NCBI RefSeq assembly: GCF_000338295.1
Contig: NZ_ANMO01000168.1
Location: 1 to 64,000 of the forward strand
Source: Rhodopirellula europaea 6C
Lineage (GTDB): Bacteria; Planctomycetota; Planctomycetia; Pirellulales; Pirellulaceae
Reading direction: 5' to 3'
DNA: 64,000 nt
Shown: piece by piece, positions 9,668 through 19,217 of the stretch
Position numbering within the stretch: position 1 is the first letter of the stretch
How the letters are laid out: each line of letters opens with the position of its first letter
Program-made: the position numbers and the translations under genes
The notes under the pieces: generated by a model
The model's database searches: none
What the model was told of the DNA's origin: nothing
Seen by the model: the letters and a program-made list of their open reading frames with translations, nothing else

Positions 9668-10408
9668 ATGCGAATCCAAGCTCCCTCCTTCGTCGATCTC
9701 GAAACGCCCACCGGTCCGATGCGGACGCATTTGTTTCGTCCGGACGGCTCCGGCCGTTATCCCGGTGTGATTCTCTACAGCGAGATCTACCAAATGACGG
9801 CTCCGATCGCCCGTACCGCAGCCGTGCTGGCGGGACACGGTTTGCTGGTCGCCGTTCCGGATGTCTATCACGAGTTCACCGAACTGGGCGAGTCGTTCGC
9901 CTACGACAAAGAGGGCACCGACCGCGGCAACCGCTTGAAGATCGAAAAGGAAATTACCGCCTACGATGCCGACGCTCGATCCGTCATCGACTTCTTCGGC
10001 GGTGACGAAGGCTGCACCGGAAAAGTCGGCACGGTCGGCATCTGCCTGGGCGGGCACTTGGCATTTCGTGCGGCGATGAATGAGGAAGTCGATGCCGGAG
10101 TCTGCTTCTATGCGACCGACATTCACAAACGAAGTCTCGGCAAAGGGATGAACGACAACAGTCTCGATCGCATACCTGAGATTGAGGCCGAGATGCTGAT
10201 GATCTGGGGCCGGCAAGACCCACACATTCCCGCCGAAGGACGGCGAATGATTTACGACGCGATGACCGCGGCCGGCGTCAGTTTTTCCTGGCACGAGTTC
10301 AACGGCGAGCATGCTTTCATGCGAGACGAGGGGCATCGCTATGACCCAGAACTCGCCCTGCTGCTCAACTCCATGGCGTGCCAGCACCTCAACCGCCACC
10401 TGCGATAG
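9668..10408 (+). CDS. Dienelactone hydrolase family protein
   Basis: This alpha/beta-hydrolase has the Cys-Asp-His triad of dienelactone hydrolases: Cys in VGICLGGH (about residue 130), Asp in WGRQDPHIP and His in FNGEHAFMRDEG. DLH enzymes open dienelactones in catechol degradation, but many bacterial members act on other esters, so the substrate is uncertain. ATG 9668 (246 residues, MRIQAPSFVDLETP) fits the family start; GTG 9632 would add 12 residues. It is divergent from the CAP gene, and no aromatic-degradation genes lie nearby. Confidence 0.87.
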   Translation: MRIQAPSFVDLETPTGPMRTHLFRPDGSGRYPGVILYSEIYQMTAPIARTAAVLAGHGLLVAVPDVYHEFTELGESFAYDKEGTDRGNRLKIEKEITAYDADARSVIDFFGGDEGCTGKVGTVGICLGGHLAFRAAMNEEVDAGVCFYATDIHKRSLGKGMNDNSLDRIPEIEAEMLMIWGRQDPHIPAEGRRMIYDAMTAAGVSFSWHEFNGEHAFMRDEGHRYDPELALLLNSMACQHLNRHLR

Positions 10409-10605
10409 CGGCCGAGAAAACGAATTCATCGCCGATTGGCGATCCCGCCTGGCAATTTGGGGTTGGATGGAAAATCGTCCCACTTACGAATGAGCGACGA
10501 TCGCGTATCCTTTGCGGTTCGTTTTCGCGAAATTCGGAACCTTCCACCAACCCCTGATGGATCGTCCCGTAGCTTTCTTCCCCTCGAACCCTTTGATTTC
10601 GACCC

Positions 10606-12384
10606 GTGTTACGAACCCACACCTGCGGCGCGCTTCGCAAATCTGACGTCGGCTCCCCCGTGACCCTGTGCGGATGGGTGGACAGCAAACGAGACCATGG
10701 CGGAGCCGTTTTCATCGATTTGCGGGATCGTTACGGACTGACCCAGGTCGTCATCGGGCCACCCGAAGCCAACGAATCGCTGATCAAACAAGCCGGCCAC
10801 GTGCCCAATGAAAGCGTGATCTTGATCCGCGGCGTGGTGGCGGATCGATTGGAAGGCAAAACCAACGCGAAACTGGAAACCGGTGAAATCGAAGTTCGCA
10901 GCGAACACTTCGAGATCCTTTCGGCCTCCGAAACGCCTCCCTTCACGCCCGGCCAATCCGATCTGCCCGGCGAAGACTTGCGTCTGAAGTATCGCTTCCT
11001 GGACCTTCGCCGCAAAGAAATGCAGCAGGCCCTGATCCGTCGCAGCGAAATCATCAAGTGCATGCGAGACTACTTCGCCGAGCACGATTTCATCGACGTC
11101 GAAACGCCCATCCTCGGCCGCAGCACACCCGAAGGAGCTCGCGATTACCTGGTCCCCAGCCGCGTGCATCCGAGCAACTTCTACGCGTTGCCTCAGTCGC
11201 CGCAGCTTTACAAACAAATCTTGATGGTCGCCGGTTTTGACCGCTACGTCCAAGTCGCCAAGTGTTTCCGCGACGAAGACTTGCGAGCCGACCGCCAGCC
11301 CGAGTTCACGCAACTCGATTTGGAAATGTCTTTTGTCGACTCGGAAGACATCATCGGATTGATCGATGGCTTGGTCGCCAAAACAGCCAAACAAGTTTTG
11401 GGCAAAGACATTTCACTGCCACTGCCTCGCATGACCTACGAAGAAGCCATGCGTCGCTTTGGTTCCGATGCTCCCGATTTGCGTTTTGGTTTGGAAATCG
11501 TCGACGTCACTTCGGTGGCTGCGAAGACCGACTTCCGAGTCTTCCGCGGAACCGCAGACGCTGGCAACTTCGTCCGTGGCATCAACGTCAAAGACGCCGC
11601 CCTCAAGTTCTCGCGACGGCAGATCGATGAGTTGACCGCGTTTGTGCAACAAGACTTCGGTGCCAAGGGCTTGGCTTGGTTCCGCGTCGAAGATGACGGA
11701 ACACTGTGGAGCCCGATCGCGAAGAACTTTGAGCCGGAACACTTGGCTGAAATCAAAGAACTGATGGGCGGCGAACCTGGAGACTTGCTGATGTTCTTGG
11801 CCGACACCTGGGAAGTCACCTGCAAAGGCCTTTCCGGACTTCGTAAACGTTTGGCTGTGGAACTGAAGCTCTACGAAGAAGGTGAGCTGAACTGCAGTTG
11901 GGTGACCGAGTTCCCAATGTTCGAAAAGGACGAAGAAGCCGGTCGCTATGTCGCCATGCACCACCCCTTCACCGCTCCACTCGAAGAAGACTTGCCACTT
12001 CTGAAAGAGTCGCCTGAGAAGTGCCGTGCCCAAGCCTATGACTTGGTCATCAACGGATCGGAAGCTGGTGGTGGAACGATTCGGATTCATGACAGCAAGG
12101 TTCAATCGCAAGTGTTTGAACTGCTCGGCATGGACGAAGAAACCGCTCGCGATCGCTTTGGGTTCTTGCTCGACGCATTGCGTTTCGGTGCACCTCCACA
12201 CGGCGGGATCGCGTTGGGCGTCGATCGCTGGGTGATGCTGTTCGCTGGCCTCGAGAACATCCGCGAAGTCATTGCGTTCCCCAAAACGCAAAAGGCCGCC
12301 GACATGATGACGGGTGCTCCTGGCGAAGTGGATGCGGATCAACTCAACGAACTGCACCTGCGAACGGTCTCCGCCAAAACCTGA
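10606..12384 (+). CDS. aspS: Aspartyl-tRNA synthetase
   Basis: This class II synthetase charges tRNA-Asp. The 592-residue length is that of bacterial AspRS with the GAD insertion. Order: anticodon-binding OB-fold (residues about 1-105, VTLCGWVDSKRDHGGAVF), the core with motif 2 (YVQVAKCFRDEDLRADRQPE), the GAD insertion (about 285-410), and motif 3 (GGIALGVDRWVMLFAG) near the C-terminus. The start is GTG 10606, giving LRTHTCGALR as in orthologues. Because gatC is present in this genome, the enzyme could be non-discriminating and also charge tRNA-Asn; I did not resolve this from the sequence. Confidence 0.96.
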   Translation: MLRTHTCGALRKSDVGSPVTLCGWVDSKRDHGGAVFIDLRDRYGLTQVVIGPPEANESLIKQAGHVPNESVILIRGVVADRLEGKTNAKLETGEIEVRSEHFEILSASETPPFTPGQSDLPGEDLRLKYRFLDLRRKEMQQALIRRSEIIKCMRDYFAEHDFIDVETPILGRSTPEGARDYLVPSRVHPSNFYALPQSPQLYKQILMVAGFDRYVQVAKCFRDEDLRADRQPEFTQLDLEMSFVDSEDIIGLIDGLVAKTAKQVLGKDISLPLPRMTYEEAMRRFGSDAPDLRFGLEIVDVTSVAAKTDFRVFRGTADAGNFVRGINVKDAALKFSRRQIDELTAFVQQDFGAKGLAWFRVEDDGTLWSPIAKNFEPEHLAEIKELMGGEPGDLLMFLADTWEVTCKGLSGLRKRLAVELKLYEEGELNCSWVTEFPMFEKDEEAGRYVAMHHPFTAPLEEDLPLLKESPEKCRAQAYDLVINGSEAGGGTIRIHDSKVQSQVFELLGMDEETARDRFGFLLDALRFGAPPHGGIALGVDRWVMLFAGLENIREVIAFPKTQKAADMMTGAPGEVDADQLNELHLRTVSAKT

Positions 12385-12417
12385 TCGCGGACTCGCATCG
12401 ATCCATTTGCCCAGCTC

Positions 12418-12470
12418 ACCTCGTTGGTTCGCCAACCAATTCTTGCTACAAACGTTGGTTGGAGCGAGGT
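12418..12470. promoter_or_regulatory. Nested, mutually exclusive hairpins upstream of the permease
   Basis: ACCTCG (12418-12423) pairs with CGAGGT (12465-12470) and CCAACCAA (12432-12439) with TTGGTTGG (12455-12462). CCAACCAA could instead pair locally with the TTGGTT just upstream. Two exclusive folds between aspS and an amino-acid permease resemble an attenuator, but no leader peptide was identified; it may simply be the aspS terminator. Confidence 0.4.
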
Positions 12471-12574
12471 CAGAGCAGGGCAGGGCGGTCGTGCGTTCAC
12501 TGCTGTCGGACCTCGCCGATTGAATCTCTTTTCCATCGACGGATCGCATCATCGCCGCTAATCGCCACCTCGGT

Positions 12575-14764
12575 TTGTTTGGAGCCACCAGCGTCGGCGT
12601 CGGTGCGATCGTGGGTGGCGGTATCCTCGCACTGGCCGGAGTCGCGTTTGCGACGACGGGTCCATCCGCAATCTTGGCGTTTGGTCTCAATGGCGTCATC
12701 GCGATTCTGACCGCTCTCAGCTTCGCCGAGATGGCATCCAAGTTCCCCGAGTCTGGCGGGACTTACACCTTCAGCCGCAAAGTCCTTTCGGTTGAATCCG
12801 CCTTCACGGTGGGCTGGGTCGTTTGGTTTGCATCGATCGTTGCCTCCGTTCTTTACGCGATCGGCTTCGGAAGTTTCGCGACGCTGCTGCTGAGCGAATT
12901 GTTCGCGACTCAAGGTTCGGTCCCGCATTGGCTTGGCGAACCTTGGAGCGTCCCGGTCGTTTCGCTTGCGACGACCGTCGGCATCGGCGGCCTGATGACG
13001 TTTCGAACGTCCGGCGGAGGAGCTTGGATCAACGTCGCCAAAGTGGCTGTCTTCTCGGTTTTGATCATCGGCGGATTTTGGGTGCTGACCGGGCAACCCG
13101 TTTCCAAAACCACCGCTGAGCTACGTCCGTTTCTCGGATCTGGTTGGGGCGGCTTGGTACAAGCGATGGGATACAGTTTCATCGCTTTGCAAGGATTCGA
13201 CTTGATTGCGGCGGTCGGCGGTGAAGTTCGCGAGCCGAGCAAGAACATCCCACGAGCAATGTTGTTGTCGCTGATCATCGCGTTGCTGATTTATTTACCA
13301 CTCCTGTTTGTGCTTTCCACCGTCGGTACCGATGAGTCCCAAAGCATTCGCGAATTGGCTGCATCGGATCCCGAAGCCGTGGTCGCTTTGGCCGCGCGGC
13401 ATTACCTCGGCACGTCAGGTTACTGGTTGGTGTTGATCGCGGCGGTCCTCTCGATGTTCTCGGCTCTGCAAGCCAACCTGTTTGCTGCATCGAGAATTGC
13501 TCTCGCGATGTCGCGGGACAACACACTTCCAAACGCACTGAGTCGCTTGGCCGCCGGATCCGGTTCCCCTTGGATCTCGGTCTTGGTAACGACCGGTTTG
13601 GTGTGCTTGCTGATTCAGCTTCTGCCGGACATCGCGGCGGCGGGTGCGGCATCGAGCTTGATCTTTTTGGTGACATTCGCGATTGCTCATTGGTTGGCGA
13701 TTTTGGTTCGTCAACGCAGCGAGCTGACACCGCCACCGTTCCGAGTCCCCGGTTACCCAGCCGTTCCTGTCGTTGGCGGTTTGGCTTGTTTGGCCTTGGC
13801 GATTTTCCAAGGCATCGCGGTGCCCGAAGCCGGAATCATCGCGGTCATGTGGATCGCGATAGGCGGCGTTCTGTTCCTGTCCTTGTTTGCTCGCCGAGCA
13901 CGCCTGACCGATGTGTCCAACATCGCCAGCAATCCCGAACTTTCGCGACTGCGTGGCAATTCGCCATTGGTTCTCGTACCGATCGCGAATCCCAACAACG
14001 CACGCGCCATGATTGCGCTAGCGGATACTTTGGTTCCCGCCGCACTCGGGCGCGTGCTGGTGCAAACCGTCGTCGTCGCACCTCATGACTGGGATCCGGT
14101 TGTCAATCACCGCCCCTCGGCACAGCTTCATTCGGTGATGAACGAGGTTCTGCACGCTTCGGCAAGTCTCGGTATTCGCTGCGAGACGCTAACCACAGTT
14201 TCCGCGGAACCGATGATGGAAATCGCCCGCGTCGCCAAATTGCATCAATGCCAATCGGTGCTGTTGGGCTTGAGCGAAATCACTCCAGAAGCACGCGACA
14301 CGCCGCTGGAAGGCTTGCTCGGCCAACTATCCAGTGACGTCGTTGTGCTTCGTGCTCCCAAAGATTGGCAGCTCGACCAAAGCCAGCAAATCCTCGTACC
14401 CGTTGGTGGACGCGGCGGCCACGACTACTTGCTCACACGATTGCTCAGCAGTCTCTCTCGTGAGCAACAAAGGCAAGTCAAGTTTCTGCGAGTGATCCCC
14501 ACCGATACGCTTCGTGCCGATCAAAAACGCATCCGCAAAGAGCTGGATCGAACCTCGCGCGTCAACGCTGGCAGAGTTTGTGAACGCGAAGTGGTGCTGA
14601 GCAATGATCCAATCAAAACAATCGTCGATCGAGCCGGCTCAGCGGGACTGATCATTCTCGGGGCTCAGCGACTGGGCCCCCGCCGAAAACTGTTCGGTGA
14701 CTTCACCCGCAAGGTCGCTCTCGAGTCCGACTGCCCCGTGATCATCATTAGCCGCCGCGGCTAA
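12575..14764 (+). CDS. APC-superfamily amino-acid permease with C-terminal USP domains
   Basis: The N-terminal portion (residues 1 to about 440) is a 12-helix APC transporter with GATSVGVGAIVGGGI in the first helix, the usual substrate-binding unwound segment. The C-terminal 270 residues resemble two universal-stress-protein modules (SPLVLVPIANPNNARAM and QQILVPVGGRGGHDY, ending LIILGAQRLGPRR with CPVIIISRRG). USP domains bind ATP or nucleotides and may regulate transport. The substrate is unknown. The first start in frame is TTG 12575, but the conserved text HLGLFGATSVG begins three codons earlier and the frame is open to a stop at 12521 without ATG, GTG or TTG, so the true start is uncertain. 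Confidence 0.88.
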   Translation: MFGATSVGVGAIVGGGILALAGVAFATTGPSAILAFGLNGVIAILTALSFAEMASKFPESGGTYTFSRKVLSVESAFTVGWVVWFASIVASVLYAIGFGSFATLLLSELFATQGSVPHWLGEPWSVPVVSLATTVGIGGLMTFRTSGGGAWINVAKVAVFSVLIIGGFWVLTGQPVSKTTAELRPFLGSGWGGLVQAMGYSFIALQGFDLIAAVGGEVREPSKNIPRAMLLSLIIALLIYLPLLFVLSTVGTDESQSIRELAASDPEAVVALAARHYLGTSGYWLVLIAAVLSMFSALQANLFAASRIALAMSRDNTLPNALSRLAAGSGSPWISVLVTTGLVCLLIQLLPDIAAAGAASSLIFLVTFAIAHWLAILVRQRSELTPPPFRVPGYPAVPVVGGLACLALAIFQGIAVPEAGIIAVMWIAIGGVLFLSLFARRARLTDVSNIASNPELSRLRGNSPLVLVPIANPNNARAMIALADTLVPAALGRVLVQTVVVAPHDWDPVVNHRPSAQLHSVMNEVLHASASLGIRCETLTTVSAEPMMEIARVAKLHQCQSVLLGLSEITPEARDTPLEGLLGQLSSDVVVLRAPKDWQLDQSQQILVPVGGRGGHDYLLTRLLSSLSREQQRQVKFLRVIPTDTLRADQKRIRKELDRTSRVNAGRVCEREVVLSNDPIKTIVDRAGSAGLIILGAQRLGPRRKLFGDFTRKVALESDCPVIIISRRG

Positions 14765-15069
14765 AGGACGAAAGAGCCAAGGTGTCATGGCGTCAATCAG
14801 CATCGTTCCGCTCACCGAAGCCCGAAGGGTCGACACAGCAATCCCATCCGAGCAGAAAGACGCTGGCAAGTCACGGATAACAGACATCGACAAGCTCATT
14901 GTCTCGTCCCTGCTGGGGAGCACAATCGCTTGCTGCGATTGGTTGCGTTCGTGCCGACGGAGAGCCTCCGTCGGCTACAGGTACTAGCGAGAAACCAGCC
15001 TAGAAAAATTCAGAACCGGACAGGAGCCCCGATTCCGTGCAGTGCGAGGCAGGAAACACCTTCGCGAAA
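14765..15069. other. Convergent intergenic region
   Basis: These 305 bases separate the stops of the permease (plus) and the DUF167 gene (minus). They hold copy 2 of the palindromic repeat (14952-14986), annotated separately, and otherwise nothing I can identify. Confidence 0.5.
14952..14986. repeat. Interspersed palindromic repeat, copy 2
   Basis: It has the same 9-bp stem (14954-14962 and 14966-14974) and the same TACAGGT tail as the copy at 8547-8581, with two differences in 35 bases. Both copies lie in intergenic DNA downstream of plus-strand membrane-protein genes and in the same orientation. Confidence 0.7.
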
Positions 15070-15393
15070 TCAGGCCAACTCTTTTTTTAACTTCGCCTCG
15101 GCATCATCCATCTCGCCCGTCGAATTGAACTCGACTTGGACCATCTTCAACCGAGACGTGTCGCCGGCGGTGATGGCGACACGGTTCTTGCTAACGCCCA
15201 ACCATTTCGCGAGCGATGCGATGACCGCTTTGTTTGCCTTGCCGCCTTCCGGAACCGCGTGGACCGACACTTTCAACGCTCCGTCATGCAGCCCACCCAC
15301 CGAAGCCTTCTTGGCTTTGGGAGTCACCCGCACGCGAAACTTCCATGTCAATCCTTCGCACTGTCGGTCCAGTGCGACGCTTGATCCACTCAT
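15070..15393 (-). CDS. DUF167 (YggU family) protein
   Basis: A 107-residue protein of the DUF167/YggU family, recognisable by FRVRVTPKAKKASVGG near the start and VSVHAVPEGGKANKAVIASLAKWLGVSKNRV in pieces across the middle, ending in a charged helix. The family is widespread but has no established function; structures show a small alpha/beta fold. ATG 15393 is chosen because the stop of putA is at 15401, leaving a 7-base gap and suggesting translational coupling. The open frame extends into putA, but that part is not conserved. Confidence 0.82.
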   Translation of the reverse strand: MSGSSVALDRQCEGLTWKFRVRVTPKAKKASVGGLHDGALKVSVHAVPEGGKANKAVIASLAKWLGVSKNRVAITAGDTSRLKMVQVEFNSTGEMDDAEAKLKKELA

Positions 15394-15400
15394 CCGCTTT

Positions 15401-18400
15401 TCATTCCTCCGCGGGTTTCGACAACGCTGCGGAGCGACGCCCCAAGTTGCCATAGCGGTGGTAGTCGTGCGAGATCGATTGCTCGTTCAAGTACCGCAGA
15501 CATTCGATGCGACCATGATCCACAACCGGTTCATCAATGACCGTGATGAAGTTTCGCCCGCAAGCTCGACGAATCGATTCTTTCGCGGGAGTCAGCGTAC
15601 GCATCCGGCTGACACCGCCGCCTTCGATTCGCTCGACCAACTGCTCAACAGATTCTTCGATCGGATCAATCAATCCTGGCAACCAATCGGCGGTGGTTTC
15701 CAGCATCGCCGACTTGGACCGATCCAGCTCGGGCGACAGAGAAAGAGTGAACTGAGTGCCCACACAAACCGCGGCTGAAATCGCCACGATCGCGTCGGCG
15801 ATGTCGTCACCCTTCTCGATTCGAATCGTCATGCCATCGACGGATCGATAACGACGAATGTTGTCTTGACCGATCAATTGATAGGTGTCGTGCTCCAACG
15901 CGAAATCAGTTGCGTTGGCGATCTCTTGCGACGTGATCGCTCGTTCGATCCGGAACTTCTGACCATCGCCCAACATCTCGTCAGAGTAACGACCACGCTC
16001 GATCCAATCTCGCATGCGATCGAGCTGATCGTGCGAAGCCTCCACCTCATCCGTCGGCGGTTGCCAGTCGTTGACGTGCGTGACGCGAGAGAGAGCGAGC
16101 ACGTAGTTGGGACCACCGGCTTTGATGCCGGGTCCGTAAGCGGACAAACCAACTCCACCAAACGGTTGTCGCAACACGATCGCACCGGTTGTCGGACGGT
16201 TGATGTAAAGGTTGCCGGCCGGAATGGATTCTCGCCACAGTTTGATTTCTCGATCGTCCAAGCTTTCCAGTCCGCTCGTCAGTCCATACCCGGTTGAACG
16301 CACGATCTCGATCGCTTCTTCCAGCCGACCAAATCGCATCACGCCCATCACCGGACCAAACAACTCGGTCGTGTGAGTGAAGCTGCCTGGTTGCACGTCC
16401 CATTTGACGCCCGGACGGTACAACGTTGGATTGCCATCGACGTGCTCGGACATCACCAACCAAGATTCGCCACCCTCGAGTTCTTGCAAACCACGTCGCA
16501 GCTTGTCCGTTGGTGGATCCACCAAAGGCGTCACGCGTGTATGCAAATCCCAAGCGGAACCGACCGGTAGGCTTCGAACCGCGTCGGCCAAGATTTCTCG
16601 GAATTCCGGATCATCGAACACTTCGTTCTCGAGCAACAACAGCGACGTGGCACTGCACTTTTGGCCGCTGTGTCCAAACGCCGAGTGCAACACATGCTTG
16701 ATCGCCAAGTCGCGATCCGCCATCGCGGTCACGACCGTCACGTTCTTGCCGCCCGTTTCGGCCAGCAAGTGAAGATCCGGTCGCACGTCCAGCATTCGTT
16801 TTGCGGTTGATGTGCCACCGGTCAAAATGACGGTGTCAACGATCGGATTCTTGACCAACCATTCTTCGGCAACTTCATCGTCACAGATGACAAACTGCAA
16901 TGCGTCGCGTGGAACTCCCGCGTCCCAAAACGCTTGGCACATCAACCAAGCCGGCAACAACGTTTGCATCGATGGCTTGACGACCACCGGGTTGCCCGCA
17001 GCGATCGCGGCTGCAATTCCGCCACATGCGATCGCCAAAGGGAAGTTCCATGGCGTGATGACGGCGACGACACCGCGTGGTTCACACCGGATCCCATCGC
17101 ACTCGTCCCAAGCCTTCATGGTCAGCGGATAGAACTCCAGGAAGTCAATCGCTTCGCTGACTTCTGGATCCGCCTCAGCAACCGTTTTGCCTGCTCCGGC
17201 CACCATGCTGCCGATCCAATCCCCACGTCTTTCGCGAGCCAATTGCGCCACCGACCGCAGGATGGCAAAACGCTCATCAACCGATAGATCCGCCGCCCAG
17301 GTCGATTCACTGGATGCTTTGACGGCTGATTCAACCGCGGGCGAAGTTGCCTTCTTGTACCGACAAGTCACAACGCCAGGACGCGAAACATCGTCGGTGG
17401 TGAACCATTCTGCTGAAACGCGATCATCTCCATCGAGCGATTCCGCATCGGGCAAACCGACCAGCACCGGCGTCACGCAAGTTGCCTGCTCGTCGCAAAG
17501 TGGTTTCCAACGATCCAGTGTTTCCTGTGCCCACTTCGAATTGTGGGGCAACGACCAATCGGTGTCGGGTTCGTTGACGAACTTCGTCCAGTGTTCCGCC
17601 GCGGGTGGCTGCACGGGAGTTTGGTACCGGTTCTGTGTTCGTCGAGGCTGCACCGAAACCGTTTTGCAATCCATCAACGCATCCTTGAATCGCCCCGCCA
17701 ACAATTCAAAGTCAGGTGTGTCCGGCTGCAAGCGATACGCGTGACGCAGGAAGTTCTCGGCACCGGTGTTTTCATCCAAGCGGCGAATCAGATAAGTGAT
17801 CGCGTGCAAGAAATCGGATTTTGTACACGCCGGTGCGTACAACAACATCGCCGCATCGCGTTCGGTCAATGCGCGACGCTGATGATTCGCCATGCCTTCC
17901 AGCATTTCAAACTGGACCGAGTCGGATGCTCCTGATCGCTGGGTCCAAATCATGGCGAGCGCCACATCGAACAAGTTGTGCGAGGCGACCCCGACGCGAA
18001 TGTTTCCATCTGCTGCGGCTGTGATCAGCTCCCATAGCATGCGTTTGAAGTTCGCATCCGTGTCATGCTTGTTCGTGTACGGAGCCAGCGGCCATCCACC
18101 AACCGAAGCATGCACGCGTTCCATTTCAAGGTTTGCGCCTTTGACCAATCGGATCGTCAATGGAGCACCACCACCGGCGACTCGCTTGGTCGACCATTCA
18201 ATCAGGTCTCGCATCACCAAACAGGAATCCGGGACGTAGGCTTGCAACGCAATCCCGGCTTGAACGGATTCCAAATCGTCGCGTTCTAGAGTCTCGCGAA
18301 GCACGTCCGCGGTCAGATACAAATCGCTGTACTCTTCCATGTCCAAGTACACGAATTTGTCTTTCGCCTTGGATCCATCGTCCATGTGGTTGGCGTTGCG

Positions 18401-19111
18401 ATAGAGCCGTTCCAAACGGTCGGCGACCATCCGAATCGTGTGCTCTCGTGCCAGCGGAGACACTTGGCTGTAAAGCGTGGTGAGCTTGACCGAGATACAT
18501 CGCACCTCGGGCATGCGGAGCAATTCATAGAACGACTGCATCCGCCTTCGTGTTTCGTCGTCACCCAGCAATGCTTCGCCGAGCAAGTTGACATTCATCG
18601 CGACGCCGTGACGCTGACGCGATGCCAAGTGCGGAGTCAATAGATCTGGTTCCGCCGGCAGAATCACATTGGCCGTTTCACGACGCATCTTTTCTTTGAC
18701 CAACGGCACCGCCACGCCGGGTAGATACTCGCCAAAGGATTGGAACCCTTTCAGCATGGCCTGTTCAACAGGACTGAAGAATCGCGGAATACCCTGCAGA
18801 TCCAACAAGTGGGTCATCTGGTCCGCCACACGGGCCGGCGTGTGTGTCCGGAACGCTTGATCGGTCATCTCAACCAAAGTGGCTTTGTCGGCATCGTGGC
18901 CGATCATCCGGTCCAGTTCAGATTGCTGGCGACGTTCCTGTGGTGTCTGCAATGCCCGCGACTCTCGCAAGAGATCAGCCGCCATCTCAATCGCGGCGGC
19001 GGCATCCTGCTCGGGGTCAAACCCCTTCGATGTTGACGACAAGGTTGAGTCGGGCTGATTCAAGACACGATCCTTAACAAGAGATTCTGCGGAAACGAAG
19101 ATCGAAGACAC
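15401..19111 (-). CDS. putA: Bifunctional proline dehydrogenase / glutamate semialdehyde dehydrogenase
   Basis: The protein oxidises proline to glutamate in two steps. The FAD-dependent proline dehydrogenase barrel (about residues 130-480) has MNVNLLGEALLG, IRLVKGANLEMERV and YTNKHDTDANFKRML. The NAD-dependent aldehyde dehydrogenase (about 555-1020) has VAVITPWNFPLAI, the catalytic Cys in HSGQKCSATSLL and the late NRPTTGAIVLRQPFGG. A C-terminal region of about 210 residues matches the position of the extra domain in long (type B) PutA proteins. There is no N-terminal ribbon-helix-helix, so it should not repress its own operon. At 1236 residues it is full length; it starts at GTG 19111 and is divergent from the thioesterase. 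Confidence 0.94.
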   Translation of the reverse strand: MSSIFVSAESLVKDRVLNQPDSTLSSTSKGFDPEQDAAAAIEMAADLLRESRALQTPQERRQQSELDRMIGHDADKATLVEMTDQAFRTHTPARVADQMTHLLDLQGIPRFFSPVEQAMLKGFQSFGEYLPGVAVPLVKEKMRRETANVILPAEPDLLTPHLASRQRHGVAMNVNLLGEALLGDDETRRRMQSFYELLRMPEVRCISVKLTTLYSQVSPLAREHTIRMVADRLERLYRNANHMDDGSKAKDKFVYLDMEEYSDLYLTADVLRETLERDDLESVQAGIALQAYVPDSCLVMRDLIEWSTKRVAGGGAPLTIRLVKGANLEMERVHASVGGWPLAPYTNKHDTDANFKRMLWELITAAADGNIRVGVASHNLFDVALAMIWTQRSGASDSVQFEMLEGMANHQRRALTERDAAMLLYAPACTKSDFLHAITYLIRRLDENTGAENFLRHAYRLQPDTPDFELLAGRFKDALMDCKTVSVQPRRTQNRYQTPVQPPAAEHWTKFVNEPDTDWSLPHNSKWAQETLDRWKPLCDEQATCVTPVLVGLPDAESLDGDDRVSAEWFTTDDVSRPGVVTCRYKKATSPAVESAVKASSESTWAADLSVDERFAILRSVAQLARERRGDWIGSMVAGAGKTVAEADPEVSEAIDFLEFYPLTMKAWDECDGIRCEPRGVVAVITPWNFPLAIACGGIAAAIAAGNPVVVKPSMQTLLPAWLMCQAFWDAGVPRDALQFVICDDEVAEEWLVKNPIVDTVILTGGTSTAKRMLDVRPDLHLLAETGGKNVTVVTAMADRDLAIKHVLHSAFGHSGQKCSATSLLLLENEVFDDPEFREILADAVRSLPVGSAWDLHTRVTPLVDPPTDKLRRGLQELEGGESWLVMSEHVDGNPTLYRPGVKWDVQPGSFTHTTELFGPVMGVMRFGRLEEAIEIVRSTGYGLTSGLESLDDREIKLWRESIPAGNLYINRPTTGAIVLRQPFGGVGLSAYGPGIKAGGPNYVLALSRVTHVNDWQPPTDEVEASHDQLDRMRDWIERGRYSDEMLGDGQKFRIERAITSQEIANATDFALEHDTYQLIGQDNIRRYRSVDGMTIRIEKGDDIADAIVAISAAVCVGTQFTLSLSPELDRSKSAMLETTADWLPGLIDPIEESVEQLVERIEGGGVSRMRTLTPAKESIRRACGRNFITVIDEPVVDHGRIECLRYLNEQSISHDYHRYGNLGRRSAALSKPAEE

Positions 19112-19217
19112 GAGGTTCGCCGATCAACCATTGACGGCTAAACTTTGGCAACTTGCAACCGCCTGTTTTGACAACGATTTCTTTACGGCATTCCGCCGCA
19201 ACCCAAAGACGCCTGCA

